DNA from: DAINBT01 sp036732785
GTDB lineage: Bacteria > Planctomycetota > Phycisphaerae > Sedimentisphaerales > SM23-30
Assembly (NCBI GenBank): GCA_964537505.1
Contig: CAZICK010000129.1
Span: 1 to 7,170, forward strand
Direction: 5' to 3'
Length of the DNA stretch: 7,170 bases
The notes below the pieces were generated by a model. That model had not been told where the DNA came from and searched no databases. It saw nothing but the letters and a program-made list of their open reading frames with translations. Positions 1 to 6,488 of this stretch are shown in pieces (position 1 is the first letter of the stretch; each line of letters begins with the position of its first letter). A program made the position numbers and the translations under genes.

Positions 1-45
1 AGTCCAAAAATTGCTTGAAATTCAAGACAGTCGCTACCGGAGAAG

Positions 46-132
46 ATGGCGGGCATGGCCCGCCTACCTTTCCAAGAATAAATGGCGGGCGTGGCCGGAG
101 TTGTGCCAATGCCCCCCGGGCACGGCCCGGGC
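46..132. repeat. GC-rich REP-like inverted and direct repeats
   Basis: Two perfect 7-bp inverted repeats with 3-base loops lie close together: GGCGGGC-ATG-GCCCGCC at 48-64 and CCCGGGC-ACG-GCCCGGG at 115-131. A 15-base direct repeat, ATGGCGGGCRTGGCC, occurs at 46-60 and 82-96 with one mismatch and a 36-base period. I see no credible gene in 1-214; the 65-codon open frame at 15-212 has a TTG start and a low-complexity product. The stretch looks like dispersed intergenic repeat DNA (REP/hairpin type). Whether it is repeated elsewhere in the genome cannot be seen here. Confidence 0.5.
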
Positions 133-214
133 TTGGCTTCGTGTCGGGCTCTCAATCGAGTTTAGGGCAGGCTCTGCGCAGGAATGACAGGTTATTTCTG
201 ATTCAAAAATGAAC

Positions 215-298
215 TGCCCGGGACTGGATTCGAACCAGCACAAGATTGCTCCTACTAGCCCCTCAAGCTAGCGCGTCTGCCAATTCCGCCACCCGGGC
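215..298 (-). tRNA. tRNA-Leu (anticodon GAG)
   Basis: The minus strand folds into a complete 84-nt class II tRNA that reads CUC and CUU leucine codons. The 7-bp acceptor stem GCCCGGG/CCCGGGC ends in discriminator A at 215. The anticodon stem CTAGC/GCTAG (267-271 with 255-259) closes the loop TTGAGGG, placing GAG at 262-264 with G at position 37, as usual for leucine tRNAs. The long variable arm forms AGGA-GCAA-TCTT. The T arm has the standard TTCGAAT loop and one G-U pair in its stem. The 3' CCA is not encoded, so a CCA-adding enzyme must supply it. The gene starts 48 nt after the fabF stop codon with no convincing terminator between them, so it may be co-transcribed with the fab operon and released by processing. 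Confidence 0.96.
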
Positions 299-346
299 GT
301 ACGTTTTAGATATTATTAACTGAACATCGCATTTTTACAGGTTGTT

Positions 347-1585
347 TTAAACCTTTCCAATTACGAGCGAGGCGTTGTGTCCGCCAAAACCGAAGGAATT
401 ACTCATGGCATATTTTATTTCCTTCGGCCGTGCTTCCAGAGGCGTATAGTCGAGATCGCACTGTTTATCGGGATTTTCCAGGTTGATGGTAGGTGGTATG
501 ATCGAATTTTTCAAGGCCAAAGTTGTGATTATCAGTTCTACGCCGCCGCTGGCACCGAGCAGATGTCCCAGATGACTCTTGGTGCTACTGATAGCCATTT
601 TAGGGGCATCGGGGCCAAGCAAAGCTTTGAGCGCATTAGTTTCCATGATGTCGTTCAATTGAGTGCCGGTACCGTGCGCGTTAATGTAGCCGAGCTGACT
701 ACTATCAATGCCGGCGTCTTTCAAAGCAAGCATCATCGCATCACGTGCTCCCGAACCATCAGGCAACGGCTGGGTAATGTGACTGCCGTCACCGGTCATG
801 CCGTAACCGACCAGTTCGGCGTGAATCTGGGCGCCACGTTTTCGGGCGTGCTCGTATTCTTCCAGTACTACCACGCCGGCTCCTTCACTGAGCACAAAGC
901 CGTCACGGTCGCGATCAAACGGACGTGATGCGGCAGCCGGGTTGTCGTTTCGGCGACTGAGCGCTTTCAAAGCGCAAAAGCTGGCCAGCCCCAGCCTGGT
1001 AAGCGCAGCTTCACTGCCGCCAGTAACCATAACATCCGCAAGATTCAACTGAATCTGGTGTGAAGCATCTCCGATAGCGTGTGCAGCCGAGGCGCAGGCA
1101 GTAACCACAGAGGTGTTCGGACCGCGTAAATTGTAGAAGATAGAAACGTTTCCGCTGGCGGCATTGACCATCAGTTTGGGAACACAAAAAGGACTGACCC
1201 GATCGGGACCACGCTGCAATAGCTTGGTGTGCTCCTTTTCGAGTTCTTCCAGTCCGCCGATACCGGAACCAATAATACATCCGCAACGGTCCCGGTCGAT
1301 CTTGTCCATTTCAAGGCCGCTGTCTTTGACGGCATGTATGGAGGCAGCCAAAGCAAACAAAGCGAAACGATCTATTCGCTTGGCTTCGCGTGCGTCTAAA
1401 AATTTCATTGGATCAAAATCGCAGATTTCACCGCCGATTTTGACCGAAAAGGCTGACGTGTCAAATCTTTCGATTTTTTTGACACCACTTTCCCCGGCAC
1501 AGATGCCATCCCAAAAGACAGACAAATCCTGACCGAGGGCCGTCACCTGCCCCAAGCCGGTTATAACTACGCGCCGTCGGGCCAT
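347..1585 (-). CDS. fabF: beta-ketoacyl-ACP synthase II
   Basis: Condensing enzyme of type II fatty acid synthesis: it elongates acyl-ACP by two carbons using malonyl-ACP, releasing CO2, in the cytoplasm. The 412-residue length matches the family. The N-terminus (MARRRVVITGLG) is typical. The catalytic Cys-His-His set is intact: C164 in VTACAS, H304 in NAHGTGT and H341 in HLLGASGG. Lysine K336 lies in SSTKSHLGH, and the gatekeeper loop SFGFGGHN lies at 397-404. These positions are one off E. coli FabF (C163/H303/K335/H340). The ATG at 1585 has an AGGT ribosome binding motif 10 nt upstream, a little far but usable. It is the last protein gene of the operon, 32 nt after acpP. FabB is unlikely given the FabF-like N-terminus and the operon position. 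Confidence 0.97.
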   Translation of the reverse strand: MARRRVVITGLGQVTALGQDLSVFWDGICAGESGVKKIERFDTSAFSVKIGGEICDFDPMKFLDAREAKRIDRFALFALAASIHAVKDSGLEMDKIDRDRCGCIIGSGIGGLEELEKEHTKLLQRGPDRVSPFCVPKLMVNAASGNVSIFYNLRGPNTSVVTACASAAHAIGDASHQIQLNLADVMVTGGSEAALTRLGLASFCALKALSRRNDNPAAASRPFDRDRDGFVLSEGAGVVVLEEYEHARKRGAQIHAELVGYGMTGDGSHITQPLPDGSGARDAMMLALKDAGIDSSQLGYINAHGTGTQLNDIMETNALKALLGPDAPKMAISSTKSHLGHLLGASGGVELIITTLALKNSIIPPTINLENPDKQCDLDYTPLEARPKEIKYAMSNSFGFGGHNASLVIGKV

Positions 1586-1617
1586 AATAATCGTTACCTG
1601 TTATAAATCAAATTATT

Positions 1618-1884
1618 CTAGTTGTCGCCATCATCGGTAGTACCTTTGGCAAGATACTGCTCAATATAGTCGATGGCTTGACCGATAGTTTGAATTTTCT
1701 CGGCTTCCTCATCTGGAATACTCATGTCGAACTCATCTTCGAATTCCATCACCAACTCAACAGTATCCAAACTGTCAGCGTTGAGATCGTTGACAAATGA
1801 GGTTCCCCGCGAAATCTCAGCCTGATCGACACCCAACTGTTCAGCCACGATAGATTTGACTTTGGCTTCTATATCACCCGTCAC
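1618..1884 (-). CDS. acpP: acyl carrier protein
   Basis: Small acidic carrier that holds growing acyl chains on a 4'-phosphopantetheine arm and partners with all Fab enzymes and PlsX. The attachment motif is intact: S38 in NADSLDTVELVMEFE. It is followed by the typical acidic helix II and the FDMSIPDEEAEKI segment. The frame stays open upstream to 1989, but I place the start at GTG 1884. GGGAGGT (1891-1897) lies 6 nt before it, the best ribosome binding site in the window, and homology to ACPs begins right there (GDIEAKVKSIVAEQLGV). This gives 88 residues, slightly longer than the usual 75-80 because of an acidic tail (TTDDGDN). An ATG at 1902 would lie upstream of that binding site and is less likely. 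A separate promoter precedes the gene. Confidence 0.95.
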   Translation of the reverse strand: MTGDIEAKVKSIVAEQLGVDQAEISRGTSFVNDLNADSLDTVELVMEFEDEFDMSIPDEEAEKIQTIGQAIDYIEQYLAKGTTDDGDN

Positions 1885-1997
1885 TGCTTGACCTCCCGGC
1901 ATAAAGCCATCTGTGTACAAATTTAACTCGACAGACCCATCGCCTATCGAATAGTTGTGCTTTCCGCGAACAAAATCATCCGTTCGCAAGCCGCGGT

Positions 1998-2026
1998 AAT
2001 ATAACCTCTGGCAAAATAGTATTCAA
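1998..2026 (-). promoter_or_regulatory. sigma70-type promoter for acpP(-fabF)
   Basis: On the minus strand, TTGAAT (2026-2021) and TATATT (2003-1998) are separated by exactly 17 bases, matching the sigma70 consensus at 4/6 and 5/6 positions. Transcription would start near 1991, leaving a leader of about 105 nt before the acpP GTG. The promoter lies in the 288-nt gap between fabG and acpP, the largest gap inside the operon. It would allow extra acpP and fabF transcription independent of the upstream genes. Based on motif match only. Confidence 0.6.
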
Positions 2027-2080
2027 GTACTTTTACCAACAAGAACGACACGTGGACACGATATTTTTCCGATGGCGGTG

Positions 2081-2105
2081 TAACTATTGTAATTACAAGG
2101 AGTTA
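2081..2105. promoter_or_regulatory. palindrome upstream of acpP promoter
   Basis: TTGTAATTACAA (2087-2098) is a perfect 12-bp palindrome. It is flanked by TAACT (2081-2085) and its complement AGTTA (2101-2105), so dyad symmetry extends over about 25 bp with a one-base offset. It lies between fabG and acpP, about 60 bp upstream of the acpP -35 box. The size and AT-rich symmetry would suit a dimeric DNA-binding regulator, but no regulator can be named. An RNA hairpin is less likely because the centre leaves almost no loop. Confidence 0.35.
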
Positions 2106-2172
2106 TGTTCACGATGATTCTTGTTTATCTTTGGTTTGTCCGGAGTTTTACCCGGTGTGCATGCCGTTAAAA

Positions 2173-2913
2173 CTACATTGCCATCCCACCATCGACACAA
2201 AGTACTTGTCCTGTAATGTAGCCGGCCTCGTCCGAAGCGAGAAACGCGACCGCATTGGCCACGTCGTGGGCCTGACCGAAACTGTTCATCGGAATAGCCT
2301 GCCTGGCGTATTCTTTGACTTTTTCGGGCAGCACATCTGTCATTTCCGTCATGATGAATCCCGGTGCGACGCAATTGGCAGTTATGTTTCTCTTGGCCAA
2401 CTCCCGAGCGACAGTTTTGGCCATGCCGATAAGGCCTGCCTTGCTGGCGGCATAATTGGACTGGCCGGCATTGCCCATTACTCCAGCAACGCTGGCAATG
2501 TTAATAATGCGACCAAAACGGTTTCTCATCATTGAACGGGATGCGGTGCGGATCGCCACGAAGGCGGCCTTGAGATTGATCTCGATTACCCGGTCGAAAT
2601 CTTCGTCACTGATCGACATAACCAGTCCGTCACGTGTTATTCCGGCATTGTTGACCAAAACACCTACGCCGCCATGCTTTTCGGCCAAACGCTCAATAGT
2701 GCCGGTCAGTACCGGCCAGTCGGTTATGTCGAGCTTCTCAGTTAATATGTCATTGAGACCTTCCTTACTGGCCAATTCCTCCAGTTCTTTCAAGCGTGGC
2801 TGGTCAATATCGAAAGCCACCACCCTTCGCCCCTGCCGTGCCAGGGCAAAAACAATAGCACGGCCAATACCGCGAGCTCCACCGGTAACAATCGCCAGTC
2901 GTTTTTGAGGCAT
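2173..2913 (-). CDS. fabG: 3-oxoacyl-ACP reductase
   Basis: Classical short-chain dehydrogenase/reductase that reduces 3-oxoacyl-ACP to 3-hydroxyacyl-ACP, the first reduction of each elongation cycle. The 246-residue length is standard. Visible motifs: nucleotide-binding TGGARGIG at 10-17, NNAG at 88-91, and the catalytic tetrad N113, S141, Y154 and K158 (YAASK). The C-terminal GQVLCVDGGMAM is typical of FabG. The second beta strand ends in an aspartate (D35 in VVAFDID), a position that in this superfamily often favours NADH over NADPH. The ATG at 2913 has AGGAG (2923-2927) 9 nt upstream. The gene follows fabD after a 117-nt gap containing a small hairpin, and is separated from acpP by 288 nt. 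The operon context makes FabG a safe call despite the large SDR family. Confidence 0.95.
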   Translation of the reverse strand: MPQKRLAIVTGGARGIGRAIVFALARQGRRVVAFDIDQPRLKELEELASKEGLNDILTEKLDITDWPVLTGTIERLAEKHGGVGVLVNNAGITRDGLVMSISDEDFDRVIEINLKAAFVAIRTASRSMMRNRFGRIINIASVAGVMGNAGQSNYAASKAGLIGMAKTVARELAKRNITANCVAPGFIMTEMTDVLPEKVKEYARQAIPMNSFGQAHDVANAVAFLASDEAGYITGQVLCVDGGMAM

Positions 2914-2933
2914 AATCTGTTTCTCCTGACAAA

Positions 2934-2951
2934 AGTGGTTTACGAACCACT
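2934..2951 (-). terminator. hairpin with short U run before fabG
   Basis: Between fabD and fabG the transcript can form AGTGGTT-CGTA-AACCACT, a perfect 7-bp stem with a 4-base loop, ending in a run of four U. The fabG ribosome binding site begins 7 nt further on. The stem is short and not very GC-rich, so it is at best a leaky terminator; an RNA processing or stability element is equally possible. Confidence 0.35.
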
Positions 2952-3030
2952 CGATTATTTAACGGCATGGTCTCGGCTGGGCAAACTCACTAGATGCAGG
3001 TTCGACAAGCTTACCATAGAAAAGTCCATC

Positions 3031-3996
3031 CTACGTGACGGTTAATCCGCTAATGTTCAATTGTTGTACTTTTTGTTTACGTGCTCGGCATATTTTTTTC
3101 AGCAAACCGGTCAATACTCTGCCGGGGCCGATTTCGACAAACCGCTGAGCGCCTTGATCCAGTAAAAACTCTATCGATTGCTGCCAACGTACAGCACTTG
3201 TCAACTGTCGCAAGAGTTTTTCGGTAATCTGTTCGGTGCTATCATAAAATTGCCCATCCACATTGGCGATCAATTTACAAGAAGGCGGCGAAAAAGGACA
3301 TGCATTCAGCGCCCCGCGCAACTGACTGGCGGCGGGGGCCATCATCTCGGTGTGAAAGGCTCCGGCGACCTGGAGCGGCACGGCTTTTGCTAGCCCGAAC
3401 TTTTCAGCCAGTACGGCCGCGCGATTACATGCACCTGGCGAACCGCTGATGACAATCTGTCCGGGACAGTTAAAGTTTACCGGTACCAGCAATGGCGTCA
3501 GGCCATCGTCTTCAGTTGGAGGATCGTCTAAAACCGCCTGGCAAAGGCGAGCTACCTCTTCCTGGCCCAGTCCCAGAATCGATACCATTGTTCCCTTGCG
3601 CTGCTCGGCGGCCGTTTGCATACTGCGGGCGCGTAATTGTACGAGTTTCAGTGCATCGTCGAATTCCACCGCCCCGGCGGCGTATAAAGCAGTGTATTCG
3701 CCCAGGCTCAGTCCCGCGCAAGCCTCTGGTTCGATTTCGGTCAGCCCTGTGGCGACCTTGCCCATGCGTAACGCCGTCAGACAGGCTACACTGGTGACAA
3801 ATATCGCTGGTTGTGATATCTCTGTTATGTTAAGCCGCTCGGCAGGTCCCTCAAAACAAGTCGAGGCCAGGTCATAACCCACGATCTCATTCGCACGAGC
3901 GTAAAGATCGGCAATCTCAGGAATGCTCTCTGAGAGGTCACGGCCCATTCCTACCTGTTGAGATCCCTGACCTGGAAACATAAAAACGGTATTCAA
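3031..3996 (-). CDS. fabD: malonyl-CoA:ACP transacylase
   Basis: Transfers malonate from CoA to ACP, supplying the extender unit for FabH and FabF. The 321 residues compare with 309 in E. coli; the extra length is mostly an acidic insert around 157-168. Active-site features are intact: GQGSQ at 9-13, nucleophile S97 in GLSLGEY (E. coli has GHSLGEY), R122 in LRARSMQ which binds the malonyl carboxylate, and H215 in GAFHTEMM. The start is TTG at 3996: AAGGA (4004-4008) sits 7 nt upstream, and the family N-terminus needs the residues before FPGQGSQ. The only nearby in-frame ATG, at 3981, would give a very short N-terminus (MFPGQGSQ). It lies 27 nt downstream of fabH and 117 nt upstream of fabG. 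Confidence 0.96.
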   Translation of the reverse strand: MNTVFMFPGQGSQQVGMGRDLSESIPEIADLYARANEIVGYDLASTCFEGPAERLNITEISQPAIFVTSVACLTALRMGKVATGLTEIEPEACAGLSLGEYTALYAAGAVEFDDALKLVQLRARSMQTAAEQRKGTMVSILGLGQEEVARLCQAVLDDPPTEDDGLTPLLVPVNFNCPGQIVISGSPGACNRAAVLAEKFGLAKAVPLQVAGAFHTEMMAPAASQLRGALNACPFSPPSCKLIANVDGQFYDSTEQITEKLLRQLTSAVRWQQSIEFLLDQGAQRFVEIGPGRVLTGLLKKICRARKQKVQQLNISGLTVT

Positions 3997-4023
3997 ATTG
4001 ACATCCTTACTATCGCTTAGGTT

Positions 4024-5034
4024 TCACAGTTTTATCAGGTCAACCGCCCAGGTAAGACCGGCGCCAAAAGCCACCAACACAACCAGATCGTTTTTTTTGA
4101 GAAGACCATTGCTGATGGCTTCGTCCAGGGCGATAGCGATGGACGCTGAGGAAGTATTACCATATTTGTCGATATTGACAAACATTTTTTCTTCCGGCAG
4201 ATTCAGGCGTTTGACGACCGATTCGATAATTCGGGCATTCATCTGATGTGGAATTATCAGGGTGATATCGTCATTGGAAACACCGCAATGGGCATACGCC
4301 TCTTCGGTCATCTCTACGATACGACGAACGGCCAGTTGATAAGTCTCACGTCCCCTGACTTGCATATATATTTTATTTTGATCGGTCAGTTTCTTAGTAA
4401 CCGGATAACGGCTGCCATAAGCCATACAGTTTAAGGTTTCCCAGTTGGAACCGTCAGCATGCAAGCTGCTGTAAAGTACCCCCCGGCTGCTGTTCTCCTC
4501 GGCTTTCAACAGCGCCGCCCCGGCGCCGTCTCCAAACAGGATACAACTGCTGCGATCCTGATAGTTGGTGATGTTAGAAAGTGTCTCGGAACCCATGACC
4601 AGAGCGTTGTTATACCGGCCGGTTTCGATCAGTGATGACGCCACGGCAATCGCATACGTGTAACCGCTACAGGCTGCCGACAAATCAAACGCGCAGCAAC
4701 TGCAATTGTTCAACCCAGATTGCACAAAACAAGCGGTGGAGGGGAAGACCATTTCCGGCGTTATCGTGGCACATATTATCAGCTCGATATCTTCGCCTTT
4801 GATGTTTGATTTTTCCAGGGCTTTACGAGCCGCCTGCAGCGCCAACGAAGCGGTCGTCTCACCATCAGAAATAATGCGTCTTTGTTTGATTCCTGTGCGG
4901 GTGGTTATCCAACTGTCGGAAGTGTCCACCATCTTTTCCAGATCGGCATTGTCGAGTATTTTTTCCGGGACAGCGCTGCCGGTAGCCGCTATAATGGCTC
5001 GGCGCTTTCGTTGATGCAAGTTATTCTTGACCAA
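4024..5034 (-). CDS. fabH: beta-ketoacyl-ACP synthase III
   Basis: Starts fatty acid synthesis by condensing an acyl-CoA primer with malonyl-ACP, which sets chain type and overall flux. The catalytic triad is complete in my numbering: C122 in DLSAACSGY, H263 in IPHQMN and N293 in YGNTSSAS. The VDTSDSWITTRTGIKQRR segment and the C-terminal FGAGLTWA are typical. No ATG exists near the N-terminus. The frame is open to a TTG at 5100, but homology begins near RRAIIAATG. I chose TTG 5034 (336 residues) because AGGT (5042-5045) lies 7 nt upstream; it overlaps the end of plsX by 14 nt. TTG 5019, just after the plsX stop, would give 331 residues but has a weaker binding site. Function is secure; the start is moderately sure. 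Confidence 0.95.
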   Translation of the reverse strand: MVKNNLHQRKRRAIIAATGSAVPEKILDNADLEKMVDTSDSWITTRTGIKQRRIISDGETTASLALQAARKALEKSNIKGEDIELIICATITPEMVFPSTACFVQSGLNNCSCCAFDLSAACSGYTYAIAVASSLIETGRYNNALVMGSETLSNITNYQDRSSCILFGDGAGAALLKAEENSSRGVLYSSLHADGSNWETLNCMAYGSRYPVTKKLTDQNKIYMQVRGRETYQLAVRRIVEMTEEAYAHCGVSNDDITLIIPHQMNARIIESVVKRLNLPEEKMFVNIDKYGNTSSASIAIALDEAISNGLLKKNDLVVLVAFGAGLTWAVDLIKL

Positions 5035-6046
5035 ATTTGTTACCTGTTTTTCCAAGCGAACCGCTTTGTAATTGTTCTGTGATTTTCCGGTTGATGTCAA
5101 ATCTCATCTGCTTTGTGGTGCGAACTAAAGCACTTTTGATTGCCCGCGCGTTACTACTGCCGTGACAGATTATGCAGGTGCCGTCAACACCCAGCAAGGG
5201 CGCCCCACCATATTCACTATAATCGTGTTTGGCGTAAAGACTGTCCATTACCGGTTTGAAGTACTCGATCATATCCGGTTTGCTCTGGATGATCTCCCGT
5301 TTTATCGTTTTGAATAATCCCTCGGCCAGTCCTTCGGTTAGTTTTAGAATTACGTTACCTACAAAACCGTCACAGATTATTATGTCTGCCGGGCGTTTGA
5401 GAAAATCGCAAGGCTCCACATTTCCCACGAAATCGATTCGCTTATCATCTCGCAGCAACTGATTGGTTGCTCTGACCAGTTCGTTTCCCTTGGCATTTTC
5501 CTGTCCGATGCTAATCAGCCCGACCGTAGAGTGAGTCTGCTGGAGCACCTGATTAACGTAGGCGATTGCCATCAAGGCGTATTGATGCAGGTGATTGGGT
5601 TTTGGAGCGATATTGGCCCCGACATCGCAAAGTGCCACCGGGCCGGCAAACGTTGGAAATACCACCAAAATACCGGGTCTTGCCACTCCCGGCAGCAATC
5701 GCATACGCATTTGACATGCCGCTACGAAAGCCCCTGTATTGCCGGCACTGACAACGGCATCGACTTTACCATCCGCAGCCAGTTCGGTCATAACCGCAAT
5801 GGAACTTTTTCGCTTGCGGCGCATAGCTTCCACGGGCGGATCGTCCATCGCCACCGCTTCCGGGGCATGTACAATACTGATTTGTGACTGCCAACGGTTT
5901 TGATCGCCCAAATGCCCGCGAATGGTCGATTCATCTCCGACCAGAACCAACTGATCATCTTTAATATGATCCAGGGCCTCTAACGCCCCGGCAATAATCT
6001 CGCCTGGAGCATTGTCACCGCCCATGGCGTCAAGAGCTATACGCAT
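5021..6046 (-). CDS. plsX: phosphate acyltransferase PlsX
   Basis: Converts acyl-ACP and inorganic phosphate to acyl-phosphate, the acyl donor used by membrane-bound PlsY in phospholipid synthesis. It is a peripheral cytoplasmic-face enzyme. The 341-residue length is normal. Family signatures run throughout: MRIALDAMGGDNAPGEI at the N-terminus, SAGNTGA at 100-106, DVGAN at 141-145, CDGFVGNVILKLTEG at 225-239, GGAPLLGVDG at 280-289 and CHGSSNARAI at 294-303. The ATG at 6046 is preceded by an AGGGTGA ribosome binding motif. The gene sits between rpmF (134-nt gap) and fabH (short overlap), the widely conserved rpmF-plsX-fabH arrangement that ties lipid synthesis to ribosome production. Confidence 0.97.
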   Translation of the reverse strand: MRIALDAMGGDNAPGEIIAGALEALDHIKDDQLVLVGDESTIRGHLGDQNRWQSQISIVHAPEAVAMDDPPVEAMRRKRKSSIAVMTELAADGKVDAVVSAGNTGAFVAACQMRMRLLPGVARPGILVVFPTFAGPVALCDVGANIAPKPNHLHQYALMAIAYVNQVLQQTHSTVGLISIGQENAKGNELVRATNQLLRDDKRIDFVGNVEPCDFLKRPADIIICDGFVGNVILKLTEGLAEGLFKTIKREIIQSKPDMIEYFKPVMDSLYAKHDYSEYGGAPLLGVDGTCIICHGSSNARAIKSALVRTTKQMRFDINRKITEQLQSGSLGKTGNKFGQE

Positions 6047-6125
6047 TTACCGTCACCCTGTAACATTAGTTGAACAGAATTTAGTACCAACAGCTTTGAC
6101 CATGTTGAGTTACCCGAAAATCGCC

Positions 6126-6172
6126 AATGGCAACCAGATGGTCCGATAAACTGCCTCTATGGTACTGCCATT
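6126..6172. other. stem-loop between rpmF and plsX
   Basis: AATGGCA (6126-6132) and TGCCATT (6166-6172) form a perfect 7-bp inverted repeat, extendable by ACC/GGT across a 2-base bulge, with a loop of more than 20 nt. It lies directly downstream of the rpmF stop on the minus strand. A T6 run follows the repeat only in plus-strand orientation, so it does not look like a terminator for rpmF. A second pairing is possible between GGTACT (6161-6166) and AGTACC (6083-6088). It may be a processing or stability structure in the polycistronic transcript. Confidence 0.3.
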
Positions 6173-6180
6173 TTTTATTA

Positions 6181-6354
6181 TTATTCGCCAATCTTGATTG
6201 ACAGCGAAGAATTCACATAACCGCACTCACACATCGAATGCGGCAGCTTAGCTTTGCCACATTTACGACAAATCGAGTAATTCACTGGTTTTAGCGCATG
6301 ATGGCTACGACGGGTACGTGTGCGAGATTTTGATGTTTTTTTTACCGGAAGCAT
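6181..6354 (-). CDS. rpmF: 50S ribosomal protein L32
   Basis: Small basic protein of the large ribosomal subunit. It has 57 residues and begins MLPVKKTSKSRTRTRRSHHA, the typical L32 opening (VPxxKxSxSRxxxRRxH). Four cysteines in CRKCG (29-33) and CECG (42-45) form a zinc-binding pair like that of many Cys-containing L32 proteins. The ATG at 6354 has AGGA (6360-6363) 5 nt upstream. The valine codon GTA at residue 4 aligns with the usual VPKKK start, so the protein carries only a short N-terminal extension. It is the first gene of the operon. Many bacteria have yceD/DUF177 just upstream of rpmF; here that place is taken by a divergent gene. Confidence 0.95.
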   Translation of the reverse strand: MLPVKKTSKSRTRTRRSHHALKPVNYSICRKCGKAKLPHSMCECGYVNSSLSIKIGE

Positions 6355-6395
6355 GATAGTCCTAACTTATGTATATACAAATAGTTACATTCACG

Positions 6396-6449
6396 TCAGC
6401 CGAAGCTGAAAAAACTGCCCAAAACAGACTTTCTCAGCCCAATAGGCAG
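6396..6449 (-). promoter_or_regulatory. structured rpmF leader, attenuator-like
   Basis: On the minus strand, CTGCCTA (6449-6443) can pair with TGGGCAG (6421-6415), a 7-bp stem with one G-U pair and a 21-nt loop, followed at once by T6 (6414-6409), like an intrinsic terminator. Next comes TCAGC-TTCG-GCTGA (6409-6396), a stable UUCG-tetraloop hairpin. An alternative stem, GCTGAGAAA (6438-6430) with TTTTTCAGC (6413-6405), would use the U run and cross the first stem, so the two may be mutually exclusive. The predicted start site lies just upstream. Pairings are read by eye; regulation is inferred. Confidence 0.4.
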
Positions 6450-6459
6450 GAACGGGTGG

Positions 6460-6488
6460 AGTCTATTGTAGATGTGGTTACTTGTCAA
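6460..6488 (-). promoter_or_regulatory. candidate promoter for rpmF-plsX-fab operon
   Basis: The minus strand carries a perfect -35 TTGACA (6488-6483), then 17 bases and TAGACT (6465-6460), a 4/6 match to the -10 box. Transcription would begin near 6453, giving a leader of about 100 nt before rpmF. A rival -10 at 6377-6372 (TATATA, with CTGACG upstream at 16 bases) would leave only about 10 nt of leader and overlap poorly with the ribosome binding site. Confidence 0.5.

Noticed and set aside
15..212. 65-codon plus-strand open frame
   Set aside because: TTG start, no ribosome binding site, and most of it consists of GC-rich inverted and direct repeats; composition is not protein-like.
377..928. 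183-codon plus-strand open frame opposite fabF
   Set aside because: Lies wholly antisense to a fully conserved fabF; no recognisable domain and no promoter or binding site of its own.
2093..2374. Minus-strand open frame overlapping the end of fabG
   Set aside because: Different frame from fabG, mostly inside it, and the part beyond it (to 2093) shows no domain; regarded as a shadow.
3449..3877. Plus-strand open frames opposite fabD
   Set aside because: Arg/Ser/Pro-rich translations typical of the antisense of a coding gene; fabD itself is intact.
6081..6090. TTAGTACCAA, reminiscent of half of a FapR operator
   Set aside because: No second half-site follows, and the site lies between rpmF and plsX with no promoter nearby; a chance match is likelier.
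6126..6176. Plus-strand terminator (AATGGCA/TGCCATT followed by T6)
   Set aside because: No plus-strand gene precedes it and the loop is over 30 nt; kept only as a possible stem-loop in the operon transcript.
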